This document shows positions 14,229 through 24,800 of a stretch of DNA of 64,000 nt, in pieces; position 1 is the first letter of the stretch; the number at the start of each line of letters is the position of its first letter. Below the pieces are notes generated by a model. It worked only from the letters and a program-made list of their open reading frames with translations. It was not told the DNA's origin and ran no database searches. The translations under genes were made by a program, and so were the position numbers. The DNA is taken from NCBI GenBank assembly GCA_958430865.1, contig CAUDNR010003557.1, forward strand, positions 67,465-131,464. The letters run 5' to 3'. Origin of the DNA: Entrophospora sp. SA101. Taxonomy: Eukaryota; Glomeromycota; Glomeromycetes; Entrophosporales; Entrophosporaceae.

Positions 14229-14912
14229 AACAAAAAAAAAAATAAAGAAATAGATTTGAGTTAAAAATCGCGTTCCATAAAAGGAATGATTTTCATAGAA
14301 AATTTCACCAATTGACGCAACATTTGATGTGTTTAGATGATTGGCATCATACTAGTCTTGACATGCATTATTACATTAGGGATGTAGCAATGATGGACTT
14401 TTTAAAAATTATATTGCTTTAAAAATTCAGATCTAAAAAGAATAAATTGCATTCTATCAAGAGAATGAGGAAGAAACCATTATTCATTTCTCAAAGATAT
14501 TGATGCAAGTGAGAAATAGCTGAAATAAATAATGACCTTTGTCTCACTGAATTGTCTTGGCGAATCCTATTTGTGTATTCCCAAACCATGCTGATAACCA
14601 AGGTCCTAGATTTTCAGCGGTTGAAGAGAATAATAGAGGCACTAGCATCATTTCTCTTGATCCAGTAGTGAAAACCTTCATGACAAGCTATAACTCAAGT
14701 GGTGAGGTTACAGAATGGGGTATTAGTAGAATATATCAATTGTGCTTGCATTATGATAGAATCCGAGGTGAAAGGGATTCTATTCATGACCAAGCAAATA
14801 AGTGTAGGAAGTATAAGCTCCCGTCAGTGCATACTCTGTATCCACAAGAAAATTCGTAATCTTGTGGATGAATGTCATCAAAGATTACCAGGATGGTTCT
14901 TTGAAAACCACT

Positions 14913-15066
14913 ATCATCAGGAAAATAAATCTTACGTAAACCTACATAGGGTTCAGAATTGGCCAGCATTATGTTGATATTTTGGTAATTCTGTTAACAT
15001 TTCCGCATAATGCTGGTCAGTTTTAAATCCTGTGTAGGTTTACATGAGATTTATTTTCCTGATGAT
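14913..15066. repeat. 61-bp imperfect inverted repeat inside the Fanzor fossil
   Basis: The left arm (14913-14973) and right arm (15006-15066) are near-perfect reverse complements around a 32-bp spacer. The right arm read on the plus strand gives IYFPDD, which fits the expected Fanzor order, so the left arm looks like an inverted copy inserted upstream of it. Duplicated at 46063-46216. Confidence 0.85.
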
Positions 15067-15420
15067 GTGGCTTCCTGAGTTTAAAACATAAGACATAGTT
15101 AAAAATGCGGTTCTAGAAAAATCTACTCTAAAATTCTAAGACCTGGTCACATTACCATTTTCGCCAATATTTGCTCCACAAATCCTGCGAGTACCTTTGG
15201 TTCAAGGTTGTCATCTGCACTGAGAAATACACTAGCAAACATGCAGATGTTGTGGATATGTTCAAAGATCTTTGGTTGTACATCTTATAAATCTGCCATT
15301 AATAGATATGCAAATAGAGCTTGTAATATACTTTTGAAGTATATTACAGAAAAACAACAAGAGTCGTTTGCAACAGTGGGGCTTGCACCTAAGACACCTT
15401 ATTGTGGGCTGTCTACATAG

Positions 15421-15719
15421 GACTTGTCTTTAGAATTAGTATAGGTTCAATGTAAGATATTTTTTTTTAAAGGAATTAATTAATTGTGTAATAAAAACAT
15501 GCGATATTAAAATTATGAGGCTTGTTCCAATATATAAAATTTCCTATGCGATTTTAAATAAATCCCAGTATTCTAGATTGGATTTTCCCCAAAGTATGGT
15601 CAAACCTCATTTCAACTGATCTAAGGGACCACCCACCTATTACTATTACTATTACTGTATAGTCATCAATTATTTTGAATACTATGATTCTATTTTCTTT
15701 TTCAATGATTTTAAAGCTT
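15421..15719. other. Noncoding spacer
   Basis: AT-rich spacer between the Fanzor remnant and the CENP-B-like tail. It holds a short tattactattactattac run near 15638-15657. No gene seen. Confidence 0.5.
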
Positions 15720-16031
15720 TTAATTCATATTGTTTGGTTCAAGAAAATTAAAAGCAGTTTCAAAAGCTTTTACAACTTCATTTATTATTAGAACATTAGG
15801 AATGGTTGTACTACTTGTATTACCCACAATAACATTTTCTCCTCCAATTTGCTCAAGAATTTCCTTTTTGGATGGCATTTCATTAATCTCCTCACCATCA
15901 ATTGATATATATTTCTCTGCTGCTAATGCTGAACTGAAACTTAATCTATCAATTAAATTATCAACATCATCTCTTTGACCATTTATATTTTGTATTAATG
16001 TTGTTGCATCTCCAACTTGTTCTTCATAATC
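15720..16031 (-). pseudogene. C-terminal fragment of a CENP-B/Tigger-like DDE transposase
   Basis: On the minus strand, after a plausible acceptor (TTTAG at about 16034-16031), an open frame runs 103 codons to TAA at 15722-15720. It contains DVDNLIDRLSFSSAL, YISIDGEEINEMPSKKEILEQI and VVKAFETAFNFLEP. A Tyr-Ile/Val-x-Ile-Asp segment, an acidic EI(L/V) segment and a final helix ending FLEQ/FLEP resemble the tails of pogo/Tigger-type (CENP-B-like) transposases. The DDE catalytic core is not visible upstream, so this is a fragment. The family assignment is tentative. Duplicated at 46870-47181. Confidence 0.4.
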
Positions 16032-16580
16032 TAAAGGAATAATACCAGAGAATTATTTTTAAAACCATCATTATATTATAGTGCATGCCATCTAAAGACA
16101 TCAAATGCTTCATTGTACTGCCAAATCTTCAAATCCCAAATAGCAGATATTCTTCAGTGTCACAGGATTATAAAATCACATGACTCAATCATTACGAGTT
16201 TGAGTATTCAAATTACATTGAAAGAATATTCAATTCGTTATCTGATTTATTTTAAATGCAGAGTTTGCTTATTTTGTCTTGGCTTTTTTTTAATTGTAAG
16301 AATGTAAATTTCTTAATAATGTATTGTATTGAATTTAAGAGAAAAAAAAATATTGCTTCACATTTTACCAAATTCGCCAAATGTGATGAAATTAACAACA
16401 ATATCAATTTCATGTAAAGAAATGTTTATAATTATTATTAATGGTATATTATTTAGAGGTGTGTAAAGAATTTATTATTATTATAATTGGAAAAACAGGC
16501 ACACTTTGATGTGGAGGAATATTTACATAGTTATGCATGATGAAATTAATTACATTATCCATTGTAAAAAAAATAATACA
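16032..16580. other. Noncoding spacer
   Basis: AT-rich sequence with a 64-codon plus-strand open frame (16113-16307) that has no recognisable signature. No gene is supported. Duplicated at 47182-47730. Confidence 0.4.
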
Positions 16581-17082
16581 TTAATTTAACTTAATATATT
16601 TTATGAAAAAGTTTTCAAGACTATCTTCAATTGCATCCATTCCTCTTTTTCCACAATCACAATTACTTTTATTACCATTGTTATTTACAGTGGGTGATTT
16701 TGATTTTGGTTCATTATTTGGTTCACTAACTGGTAATTCTTGATTATTATTATTGGTTTGTTGTGGTAAAAATGATTCTAAACTATCATTGGACAGCAGT
16801 TCATTTGTTGATTTTGTATCGTTGTTGTCTAATTGTCCTTTTGGTAATTCTAACCTTGTATCATGGTTGTGTAATGGCCCTTGTATCATGGTTGTGAATT
16901 TCATTTGATGGTGATGCTGAAGGTGATGATGACAAATGTGATTCATTTGATGGATTATCATCATTTATTGATGACAATGGTAAAGATGGTGACATTGATG
17001 TTGTTGATTTTACCAATACTTTTCCTGAGTTGACCTGATATGTTTGGTAATAACAAAACACCACAATAAGCATAATGGACAT
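16581..17082 (-). pseudogene. Small Ser/Asn-rich candidate secreted protein, frameshifted
   Basis: From ATG 17082 the protein starts with a hydrophobic stretch (MSIMLIVVFCYYQTYQV) typical of a signal peptide, then a Ser/Pro/Asn-rich region. A 25-bp tandem duplication (units starting 16855 and 16880, cttgtatcatggttgtg...) shifts the frame and causes a stop soon after. The original frame resumes with LELPKGQLDNNDTKS and runs through Asn/Pro/Glu-rich sequence to CDCGKRGMDAIEDSL and a stop at 16581. Without the extra 25 bp the ORF would be about 160 codons, hydrophilic with a pair of Cys near the C-terminus. It could have been a small secreted protein, but no homologue is recognised. Confidence 0.5.
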
Positions 17083-17352
17083 CCTATTCTTGGAATTTCA
17101 TTGGTTAAATTTTGTGACAATCAAATCCGAAATATCACACAAAACAAATTTCTGATTTGTTGCGAAAAATTAAAAATAGAAATAGTCATGGCCGATCAGA
17201 GATCACAAAAAAACATTCGGCCGGTTCATTAATTTTTAACAGTAATAGTAATAATTTTATATATATAGGACTTGTAGTTTGAAGTTAAAATCAAAATTAA
17301 ATTGAATTTTAACATCAAATTTTAACAATCAAATCAAATTTTAATTGCCAAA
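17083..17352. other. Putative divergent promoter region
   Basis: About 270 bp between the minus-strand secreted-protein start (17082) and the plus-strand THAP-finger ORF start (17353). It contains several aattttaa/atcaaattttaa repeats just upstream of 17353. Whether it acts as a promoter is inference. Duplicated at 48233-48502. Confidence 0.35.
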
Positions 17353-20026
17353 ATGAATGCAAATAATGGTCCATGCAAAGTTAGAGGTTGTGATAAAAAT
17401 GATCCTGATAAATATAAATTTAAGAAATTTACTGAATATGCTAAAAAAAAGGCTATAAGTGCTGATACATTTCGAAATTATAATTACCTTCAAATCAATG
17501 ATCAAATTTGCTATTCACACTATTTATCAATTGTAGAAGCAGATAGAAATAGAAATAAAAATAAGAAAAGAAAATTAGATGAATTTGGTATTGTTCATAT
17601 TGAAGATGATGATGGCTGTACAGAATTTGGATTATCTCATTTTTTGGAAAACTCAAATAATAATAGTGAATTAAATTTTGTTCATTGGTCCAATATAAAT
17701 GTCAAATATTATGATGACAAGGTATCTTTATCTAAAGATAATTTTGATCTTTTAATAAATAAAATAAATGAAATGCAAAAAAAAATAAGAGAATATGAAA
17801 AAATTAATATTAGAAATTTAAATCAATTAAAAGAAAAAATTAAATTATTGTCAAAAACTTTGTATAAAAAACAAAGGCAATTGCAATTGGAAATAGAATT
17901 AGACCCTAAAAAGTTCCAGAATATGATTGAAGAAAATGAACCACAATTAGAAGGTTTTTTTGATGAATTGGTTGATATTTTTCTTCCATCCAAAATGTCT
18001 GATAGTAATATAGAAAATCACAAAAAATCTCTTGTTGGGTTCTGTTATTTACCATCTGGTCTAGGAAATCAACTTAATAATTCTCTTCAATTAGAAATTG
18101 GACTTTACTTATATTCATCTGGTACAACTTCTGAAAGTATTGATATAATGTCAAGACTTGGTATTTCAGTGTCCTATAAAACAGTGGAGAGATATAAAAG
18201 AAAAATAGCAGATAATCATTTGAAAAAAATATATCAATACTTTGAAGAAAATAAACATAAATTATTTTGTTTCAACATTGATGATTACCATTCAATACAT
18301 AGTTACCGAAATCCAAATACAACAACACTATCATCTGCACATCATATGGCAACATGTGTTGCTAAAACTATAGAGAATAGTTCTCCTATACCAGCAATAG
18401 AAAATAATATATCAATCCATAATCCTGAAAATATAGAAGATCAGAGGATTAATAAATATTTAGTGAATATATATATTGATTCATTAAGTAAAAGTTACAA
18501 TGCAAAAAAATATAGTTGGCTAATTAATAATTTGATTACCATAAATCAGTTTGATAGAATAGAACTTTTAACGATTCATTCATATGATGATTCCATAGAG
18601 CAACATCGTAATGATAGATCAATGATGAATTGTCACTTAGTTAACATAAAAGAATTAAATCTTAAAAATTTAGATGATTATTTAAATGCCATCAAAATGA
18701 TTACAGAGATTCCTTCGTTAAATGATTACCTTCAAAAGTATATCATACCAATTGCTGCTGATTTTCCAGGCCAGTTATTTATAAGAAAAGCAATAACTTT
18801 GCTTCATAAATAAAAAGAAGGTCAAGATATATCACCAGAGATACCTGACATTGTAAATAACTTTGTCCCAATTCTCGGTCCATTACATGTATCATTGAAT
18901 ATGAGAGAACACATTATATTAGTTCATTGGAGTTTTTTTGAAAAAATGTTTAAATCAATTTTTGGACAAAACAAAATATTAGCACAAAGACCCAAACCTT
19001 GGAAAATCAATCTGCTTTTAGAACTTGCAAGATCAGCATGGCTAGAAATTGCAGAAGAAATATTTAAAAAATTTGGACCAGTTTGTAAAGATATTGAATA
19101 TCAAACATTAATAGATCTTTTAGATAATTTAATACCTGCTGCTCTAGATGTATACAGCATAATCTTTCGATCAGGATCTTGTGACCAGTATGTAGACACA
19201 ATTTTCAGATTATGGACATTTGCTTTAAGATGGGGGAGAAAAAATTATGACAAAATTACATTAGCTTTTCTTTCTGATTATTTTTATTGGAAGGACAACA
19301 ATCATCCATTTCTTGAAGCAATCCAATCTTACATTGTCAATTTCAATGATTATTATGTCGAAAATTGGCATAGTAGGATTAGGAGAAATACAAGTCCACA
19401 ACATTCTTCTGATGCTATAATTTCTCAAGCATTCATATTAGAATCACATGACCAGACTTTCTTTAATGCATTCAGAAAATTTAAAAAATATCCTTATAAG
19501 GAGTCTACTATAGATTATTTAAAATACAAAACATGTTTGTTTTTAATTGATCATTTTCATCAAATTTTTAAAAATATGGGGAAAAGTAGAAAGATTAAAA
19601 AAAATGAATATCAATTGAAACATTAAACCAGAAAGTAAAATTAAAATGCTTACCAGCTGGATATCATACATCTAAACCACCATCTAATAATATATGTGAC
19701 TATTGCAATCAAAAATTTAAAACATCAGATGAAGAAGAAGGTATAATGTTGATATGTGGTCATGCTTTTCACCATAAATGTTTTGCCGAGAAAAATAGCA
19801 GATGTAATTATTGCTTGGAATTTTATAAAAAAAGGAGTTGTGTCTAATGTGAATTCCTATAAACAAAGATTAGAAAAAAATGATAATATTAATAATAATT
19901 TATCAGATGATGAAACATTAAATAATGAAAATAATGGCAAATGATGATGATGATGAATATGAAGTGATGGAAGAGCAAATTTCTACAGAGTTTAATAATG
20001 CTTTAGAATTAATAAAAACTTGGTAG
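17353..20026 (+). pseudogene. THAP-like finger, DDE-like core, RING C-terminus: decayed transposase-like gene
   Basis: The N-terminus has C8, C13, C53 and H56, matching THAP C2CH spacing, though the THAP-specific AVPTF motif is absent. A Lys/Glu-rich coiled coil follows (about residues 120-190). The core has a DD-bearing FNIDDYHSIHSYRNP, then IIPIAADFPGQLFIRKA, a GPLHVSLNMREHIILVHW block and VENWHSRIRRNT. These could be the first, second and third acidic positions of a DDE nuclease (inference). The C-terminus near 19695-19818 has C-x2-C, CGHAFHHKC and C-x2-C, a RING-H2-like finger. Lesions are TAA at 18811-18813 and frame changes near 19620, at the A-run near 19827 and near 19935, so the full-length product is lost. 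I recall similar repeated proteins in Rhizophagus but know of no assigned function. The right edge of the 17.4-kb duplication falls at codon 34. Confidence 0.6.
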
Positions 20027-20829
20027 AATTTAAAAAAAAAAAGTAAATGTCTGAATTGCATTTCAAATATATTAATATTACTCTTATTATGTTATGCACC
20101 TTAAAAACTTTGTTTCTCATCTAGTTTTTGATAGGACCAAGATCTGAGGATCTTATTTTGCCCAAACATAAAGAAAAGAATAAACAACTTATCAATATAA
20201 AAAAATAATATGCAAGGTGCACCAGTTTTTTTGTAACGATATTCCTCTTTTTTTTTACACTCAAATAATTGAAAATTTCTGTTTCACAATATAAAAAAGA
20301 TCAACATTCAATTTTGTCACTTTGTGATAAATAGGATGTCCATTATGCTGTCAGAATCATGATTTTAATAACAATCTTTTAGTTATTGATCTAATAATTA
20401 ATACTTCCTAATACACTGTAATAATAATATTATTATTGCTAATAAAACACATAACATATTTTACCCTAAAAATAATAATCTCTAATTAATAAACCACAAA
20501 GGGGAAACCTTTGCTACACCTAGCAAGCAACCAACATTTTAACTATTAAGACACATCTCAAGGGGACGCTTTTGGGATATAATAATTCTCTATAGAACCT
20601 AGGGACCCTTTTATCTGAAAAGATAAAAGTTATTTTTATTAATCTTTGACCATAAGTCAGCGGGTAGGCTGTGTGTTGAACTATAAATAACCTATTAATT
20701 AGGAAACTCGGATTGCACACTTGCAATATGAAATTACTAATGAAATATTAAGAGCATGGAGGAGAATGATGCAATATGTGGGATGCACAAATATAACACC
20801 TTATGATTGGTGAGCATTGACATAAAATA
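20027..20829. other. Noncoding region with a possible short repeat element
   Basis: Contains the short inverted-repeat-flanked element listed at 20482-20702. The tail after the pseudogene has atgcacctt (20093) and an inverted aaggtgca (20215), too short to call terminal repeats. No gene seen. Confidence 0.4.
20482..20702. repeat. Candidate short element with 14-bp imperfect terminal inverted repeats
   Basis: ctaattaataaacc at 20482 is the approximate reverse complement of aacctattaattag at 20689-20702. The 221-bp interior is less AT-rich than its surroundings and contains aaaggggaaacctttg (an imperfect palindrome) and a ctagggaccc stretch. A 68-codon minus-strand open frame covers it without any recognised domain. 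It could be a MITE or SINE; no clear tRNA promoter boxes were found. Confidence 0.35.
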
Positions 20830-21397
20830 TACTATTGGAACATGAAAAATTCCATGTCTTTTTAGAAACTGAATAAGAAAACACCTGGGGTGATTGTTTG
20901 CTTATAGATGCTGATATCTCTGATGGTGAAAACTGTAAAATTTCTCCAATATGTGGCAAACATTGTGCTTGTATATATCCAGCATCATCCTGTAACTGGC
21001 CACCTAAAGTAAAACAACTTAGTGATACCCTTGATGGTTTTTACCTTTTTTACCTTATGATCCTGGTGTGTTGGTTCTATATGTGCAATGTAAGCCCCCC
21101 TAAGCCAGATATTACTTCTTCTATTTTTTCTCCTTCATCCATATCTTTTGATGGCATGAAGATCTAAAAAATTTCTTATTAATAACTATATATATATATA
21201 TAACACTATGAAAGTGTTTTGTATAGTATTGTAATTTTAAAAAAATTCACCTGTGCATGGTGGGAGTCAACAGTTGATTTTGCTTCTCCAGGTTCAAAAA
21301 AATACCAAACATGCACTTCAATTTTATACCATTGATGCCAATTGGCAACTATAATAATTAATTCTGAATTGTGGTAATGAACGCTATAGATGGGCAT
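20830..21397 (-). pseudogene. Remnant of a repeated, probably transposon-derived gene
   Basis: On the minus strand the reading is SVHYHNSELIIIVANWHQWY, then VHVWYFFEPGEAKSTVDSHHAQ. A GTGAAT donor follows (about 21250-21245), then an acceptor TTTTTAG and an exon with MDEGEKIEEVISGLGG ending in a stop. Further on, after frame breaks, come LGGQLQDDAGYIQAQ and LPHIGEILQFSPSEI. The H-Y-H-N-S-E, EPGEAKS-x-VD-x-HHA and GYI-x-A-x-x-LP motifs look like conserved nuclease-type blocks. I associate the pattern with a multi-copy Rhizophagus family, but I cannot name it from sequence alone. Stops and frame changes make it nonfunctional. Confidence 0.4.
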
Positions 21398-21793
21398 CTA
21401 AATTGTTTTTGAGGTTGTCTAAAGTCAAAATAATATTTAGACAAAAAATGTCTAAATGTCTAAATTAATATAAATAGTAATGATTTGCTTTAAATATAAC
21501 TAAAGTCACTTGGATACAAAAAAATCCACAAAATTCAGTAAATTATCCAATAAAAATTCAATTTCAACATTTTAGACAATCATGGTCTCAATTGTCTAAA
21601 TGTCTAAATTAATCTATTAGTCACAGGACATTGCAAATCAAATATAAATTTTACACAAATAAAATTATTATCATCCACTTCAAAAAAAAAATCTCTGTTT
21701 TTCATATAGCAAGTGATTTTCAACCATAATAAAATTTTTAGAGCCAGACTAGAACTTTCTAACAACAGTTAAAAGAAAAGGTTAGCTTAAATA
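21398..21793. other. Noncoding region with tgtctaaat repeats
   Basis: The 21-bp string tgtctaaatgtctaaattaat occurs at 21449-21469 and 21593-21613, each preceded by an inverted tttagaca that allows small hairpins. No gene seen. It ends at the assembly gap. Confidence 0.45.
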
Positions 21794-21803
21794 NNNNNNN
21801 NNN
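21794..21803. other. Assembly gap (10 N)
   Basis: Ten N bases. The nucleoporin gene begins mid-protein immediately after the gap, so its upstream exons are missing from the assembly or lie elsewhere. Confidence 1.
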
Positions 21804-21810
21804 CTTGCAG

Positions 21811-24800
21811 ACTAAATGTTCATTCATCTTTCTCGCCACATTCATCATCATCATCATCATCATTATCATCATCATCATATTCTTTAGTACCGTCAAGGTT
21901 TTTTAATTCACTGATACGACCTCTGGTTACAACAGATCATTCAGACTTTAAGTTGTGTGTCGTTGATGAGACACGTAATATGATTTATGCAATGTCAGAA
22001 GATTATATTCAGGCATATTATGTGACTAAAGATAAGAAAAACAATTTAGTCTCTGTAGGAAGGTTTTATTTAAATGACAATCAGGAGTTAGATGGAACTT
22101 TCATTTCAATATGCCCAATATTAAATACTGATTCGCCATATTTTTGGTTATTAGCCATCACAAATAGAGGGTATCGTGGTTATTTTACATGTTATACTGA
22201 TGGTGATTCATGGCCACCTTCTAATATATCTGTCGAAGAATTAAGGAGAAAAAAACCTAATGGTTTATATTTGGTTGAATCACACAAACCACCAGAAGAA
22301 ATTTTGCAAAAGTTTCAACAAAAACTAATTTCAACGTCTATTAAATGCAAATATTTTCATAAAACTCTTTTCATAATAGAGTCGGATGATATTCATCAAC
22401 ATTATCAATTATCATGTATATATCCTAATCATGGATTAATTCTAAAGTATTTAGATACATCACGCAATCAATCATATTTTTCAGAATATTTCTTTACCAT
22501 GTCTTCTAAAAAAATTTATGACATAAAAGAAATTTACGATCCGTTATATAATCCAAAGAATTTTAACGAGTATCCGTGTGATTTGATTAGTCAATACTTT
22601 ATTCCTTCACGAAAATTTCTTTTTTATACATCAGAGGGGATAGAAATTTGGACCAAGAAGATGCCTGTTGAACAATTAAAAGACCTATTCGCAAAGAATG
22701 CTGGTACGCAACTATTAAATGATTTTCGTGAAAACTATCAACATATAGAGATATGCTCAATGTGTTTCTTATTAACAAATGATGAGGATTCTAACAGATT
22801 ATTAAATTTCTACAAACCACGAAATTATCATTTATATTTTGGTTTCGTCTTATTTTTATCAAGAACGCTTAGACCTATTTGGAAAAAAAAAGTTCTTAGA
22901 AAAGTTTTCAATGGAAATATTTTGGAAAGCGTAGATGCAAACATTCCAAAAGAAATTCTTGTTAGCATAGAAAATAAATTGAAAAGGGTGAAACGATTTT
23001 GTGATAATTATTCATATTTAGCTCAAAAAAAATCTCCGCCATTATCAAGCTTATTATCGACTCCGAATCTATTATCATCATCACCATCATTAGTGCCTTT
23101 ATTGCAAATATTAGACAGAGATGAAAATCCTTCAACTACACAACAGCAGAAACAAGATTATTCTTTTCCTGAATCAAAAGATCTTGACGATTTTCTTTGT
23201 ATAATTTCCAACGCTATTTCATTTATAATATTGATGATTGATTATGGTTTGTCAAAAGCTTTTGAAAAAATTCCAGAAAGTTCACAAAAGGTCATCATTG
23301 ATTCAACATATGACCAATTAATTCTTGATGAGGAAGTGAGGAAGTGTTGGCACGATCTGCCTCTAGCCATAATCAAACGTTCAACTAACATGCAATCTAA
23401 AGAATTATACAATAATCTAAAAAATAGATGTGGAATGTATTGTGATGAATTCGAATGTTCTTTGTATGAAGGTTATGATATGTTACAAAGATTCAAGAAA
23501 TCCAAAAATATCATCATCAGCAGCAGCAGTGGTGGTGGTGGTGGTGGTGATAAGGATGATCTTTTGCAGAATTCATTGAAAAAATTGTCAAATTCTTGGG
23601 AAATTATAACATTTGGTACGTTGGTTGATATATGTCAAGAATACAGAGATTTAGATTTTTATGAAGGAGCTATGGATTTATTGATTACAGAGTTAACCTC
23701 AACAACTAAAGGACAATTAAAAAGTCAACGAAATCTACTAATTAGATTGATAATTGATACATTAAAAGATGCTGGTGTATTTGAAGATGAAAATAATTCT
23801 GAACTACACACGCGACTCCAATCGTCACCATCGCAGCAGCAGCAGCAGCAGCAATGGAAAAAATATCAATCAAAACTTTATGAATTTAAAATGATTTTAA
23901 ACTATGTCACAGAAAATGATGACAAAGAATTAATATTTGTAATTTATGATGAATTTTTAAAATCAAATACTATTCAAAAACTTTTTGATCAACCAACACC
24001 ATCCCTCCAAGAATATTTAAAATCATCAATGAATGAGAGCCTAACTTCGATTCATGTATTAAAAAAAACAAAAGCATTAAGCAAATTTTGTATTATTCAC
24101 CATCAATATATCGAGGCAGCTGAGGTTCTGATTCGATTAGCCGAAACAACAACATATGAAAAATTGAAATTACATGAGCGAACATCATATTTAATTAAAG
24201 CGAGACAACAAATTATAAACGCGATTGAACTGTATGGTAGTCGGGGCGATGAGAATAGTATCAAGTTAAACGATTTATTAGAAAGATACTGGGTAAAATT
24301 AAGTACAGCACATATACAAAGTGATATTTTAAAGATAATATCAGGGATACCAGAGAATGATTACAACACCAAAGCAAGGTCCTTAAATAAACCAACAAAA
24401 AAACAAACAATCAAAATTCTGGAGCAAGAATTGATTGATGGAGAAAAATTGTTATACGATTTTGTTTTACCGTATGAATTGTTTGAACAAGAATTGGAAT
24501 TGATACGTTTGATTGATAAAACACCGAGTCCCGCGGTGTTGGAAAAAATATGGAGAAAAATTATGGAGAATGCAGTAAATGTTGCCTATGCAACTGGATC
24601 TTTGGAGCCAATATCTATAAAAATAATAGAAGCCGGTAAAAGGTTTTATCCACATGATCAATATTTATTTTCTTTAAGTACTATAACAAGATTATTATCA
24701 CTTTACATAATCTCTAATTATCATCAACAATTGCTTCTACAACATTATCAACAACAACAATATTACCACCATCATAATCAGCAGCAACAGCAACAGCAAC

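Larger units (their letters stand above)
12975..15420 (+). pseudogene. Fanzor (eukaryotic TnpB-like RNA-guided nuclease) fossil
   Basis: Fanzors are eukaryotic relatives of IS200/605 and IS607 TnpB proteins, and family members act as RNA-guided DNA endonucleases. Pieces appear in the right order on the plus strand. An N-terminus from ATG 12975 has a WLPLKTSS and SWF block. Near 13380 LYSNLEEKNKILKWIGITRW and YNQCLAAI match the TnpB N-terminal region. Near 14380-14460 there are IRDVAMMDFLK and KFRSKKN. At about 14660 SLDPVVKTFMTSYNSSGEV and EWG form the RuvC-I motif with its Asp kept. IRNLVDECHQRL and a displaced IYFPDD follow. Near 15310 INRYANRACNILLKYIT replaces the usual DRDVNGARN, so the RuvC-III Asp is lost. 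Multiple stops, frameshifts and a local inverted duplication make it nonfunctional. Confidence 0.85.
71..17454. repeat. Segmental direct duplication, left copy (17.4 kb)
   Basis: This block is repeated at 31221-48604 with a constant offset of 31150. Every open reading frame in one copy has a same-length, same-sequence partner in the other, so I see no indel. At the left edge the sequences before agcatagtgg differ completely. At the right edge they agree to 17446/48596, then differ by one base (a versus g), agree for seven bases and diverge. The right edge lies inside the THAP-finger ORF. This copy continues into the rest of that ORF, so it is the more likely ancestral arrangement. The near-absence of differences suggests either a very recent duplication or uncollapsed allelic or nuclear haplotypes in the assembly. 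Confidence 0.97.

Noticed and set aside
20520..20726. 68-codon minus-strand open frame with a protein-like look
   Set aside because: Lies across the candidate short repeat element; probably translation of repeat sequence, not a gene.
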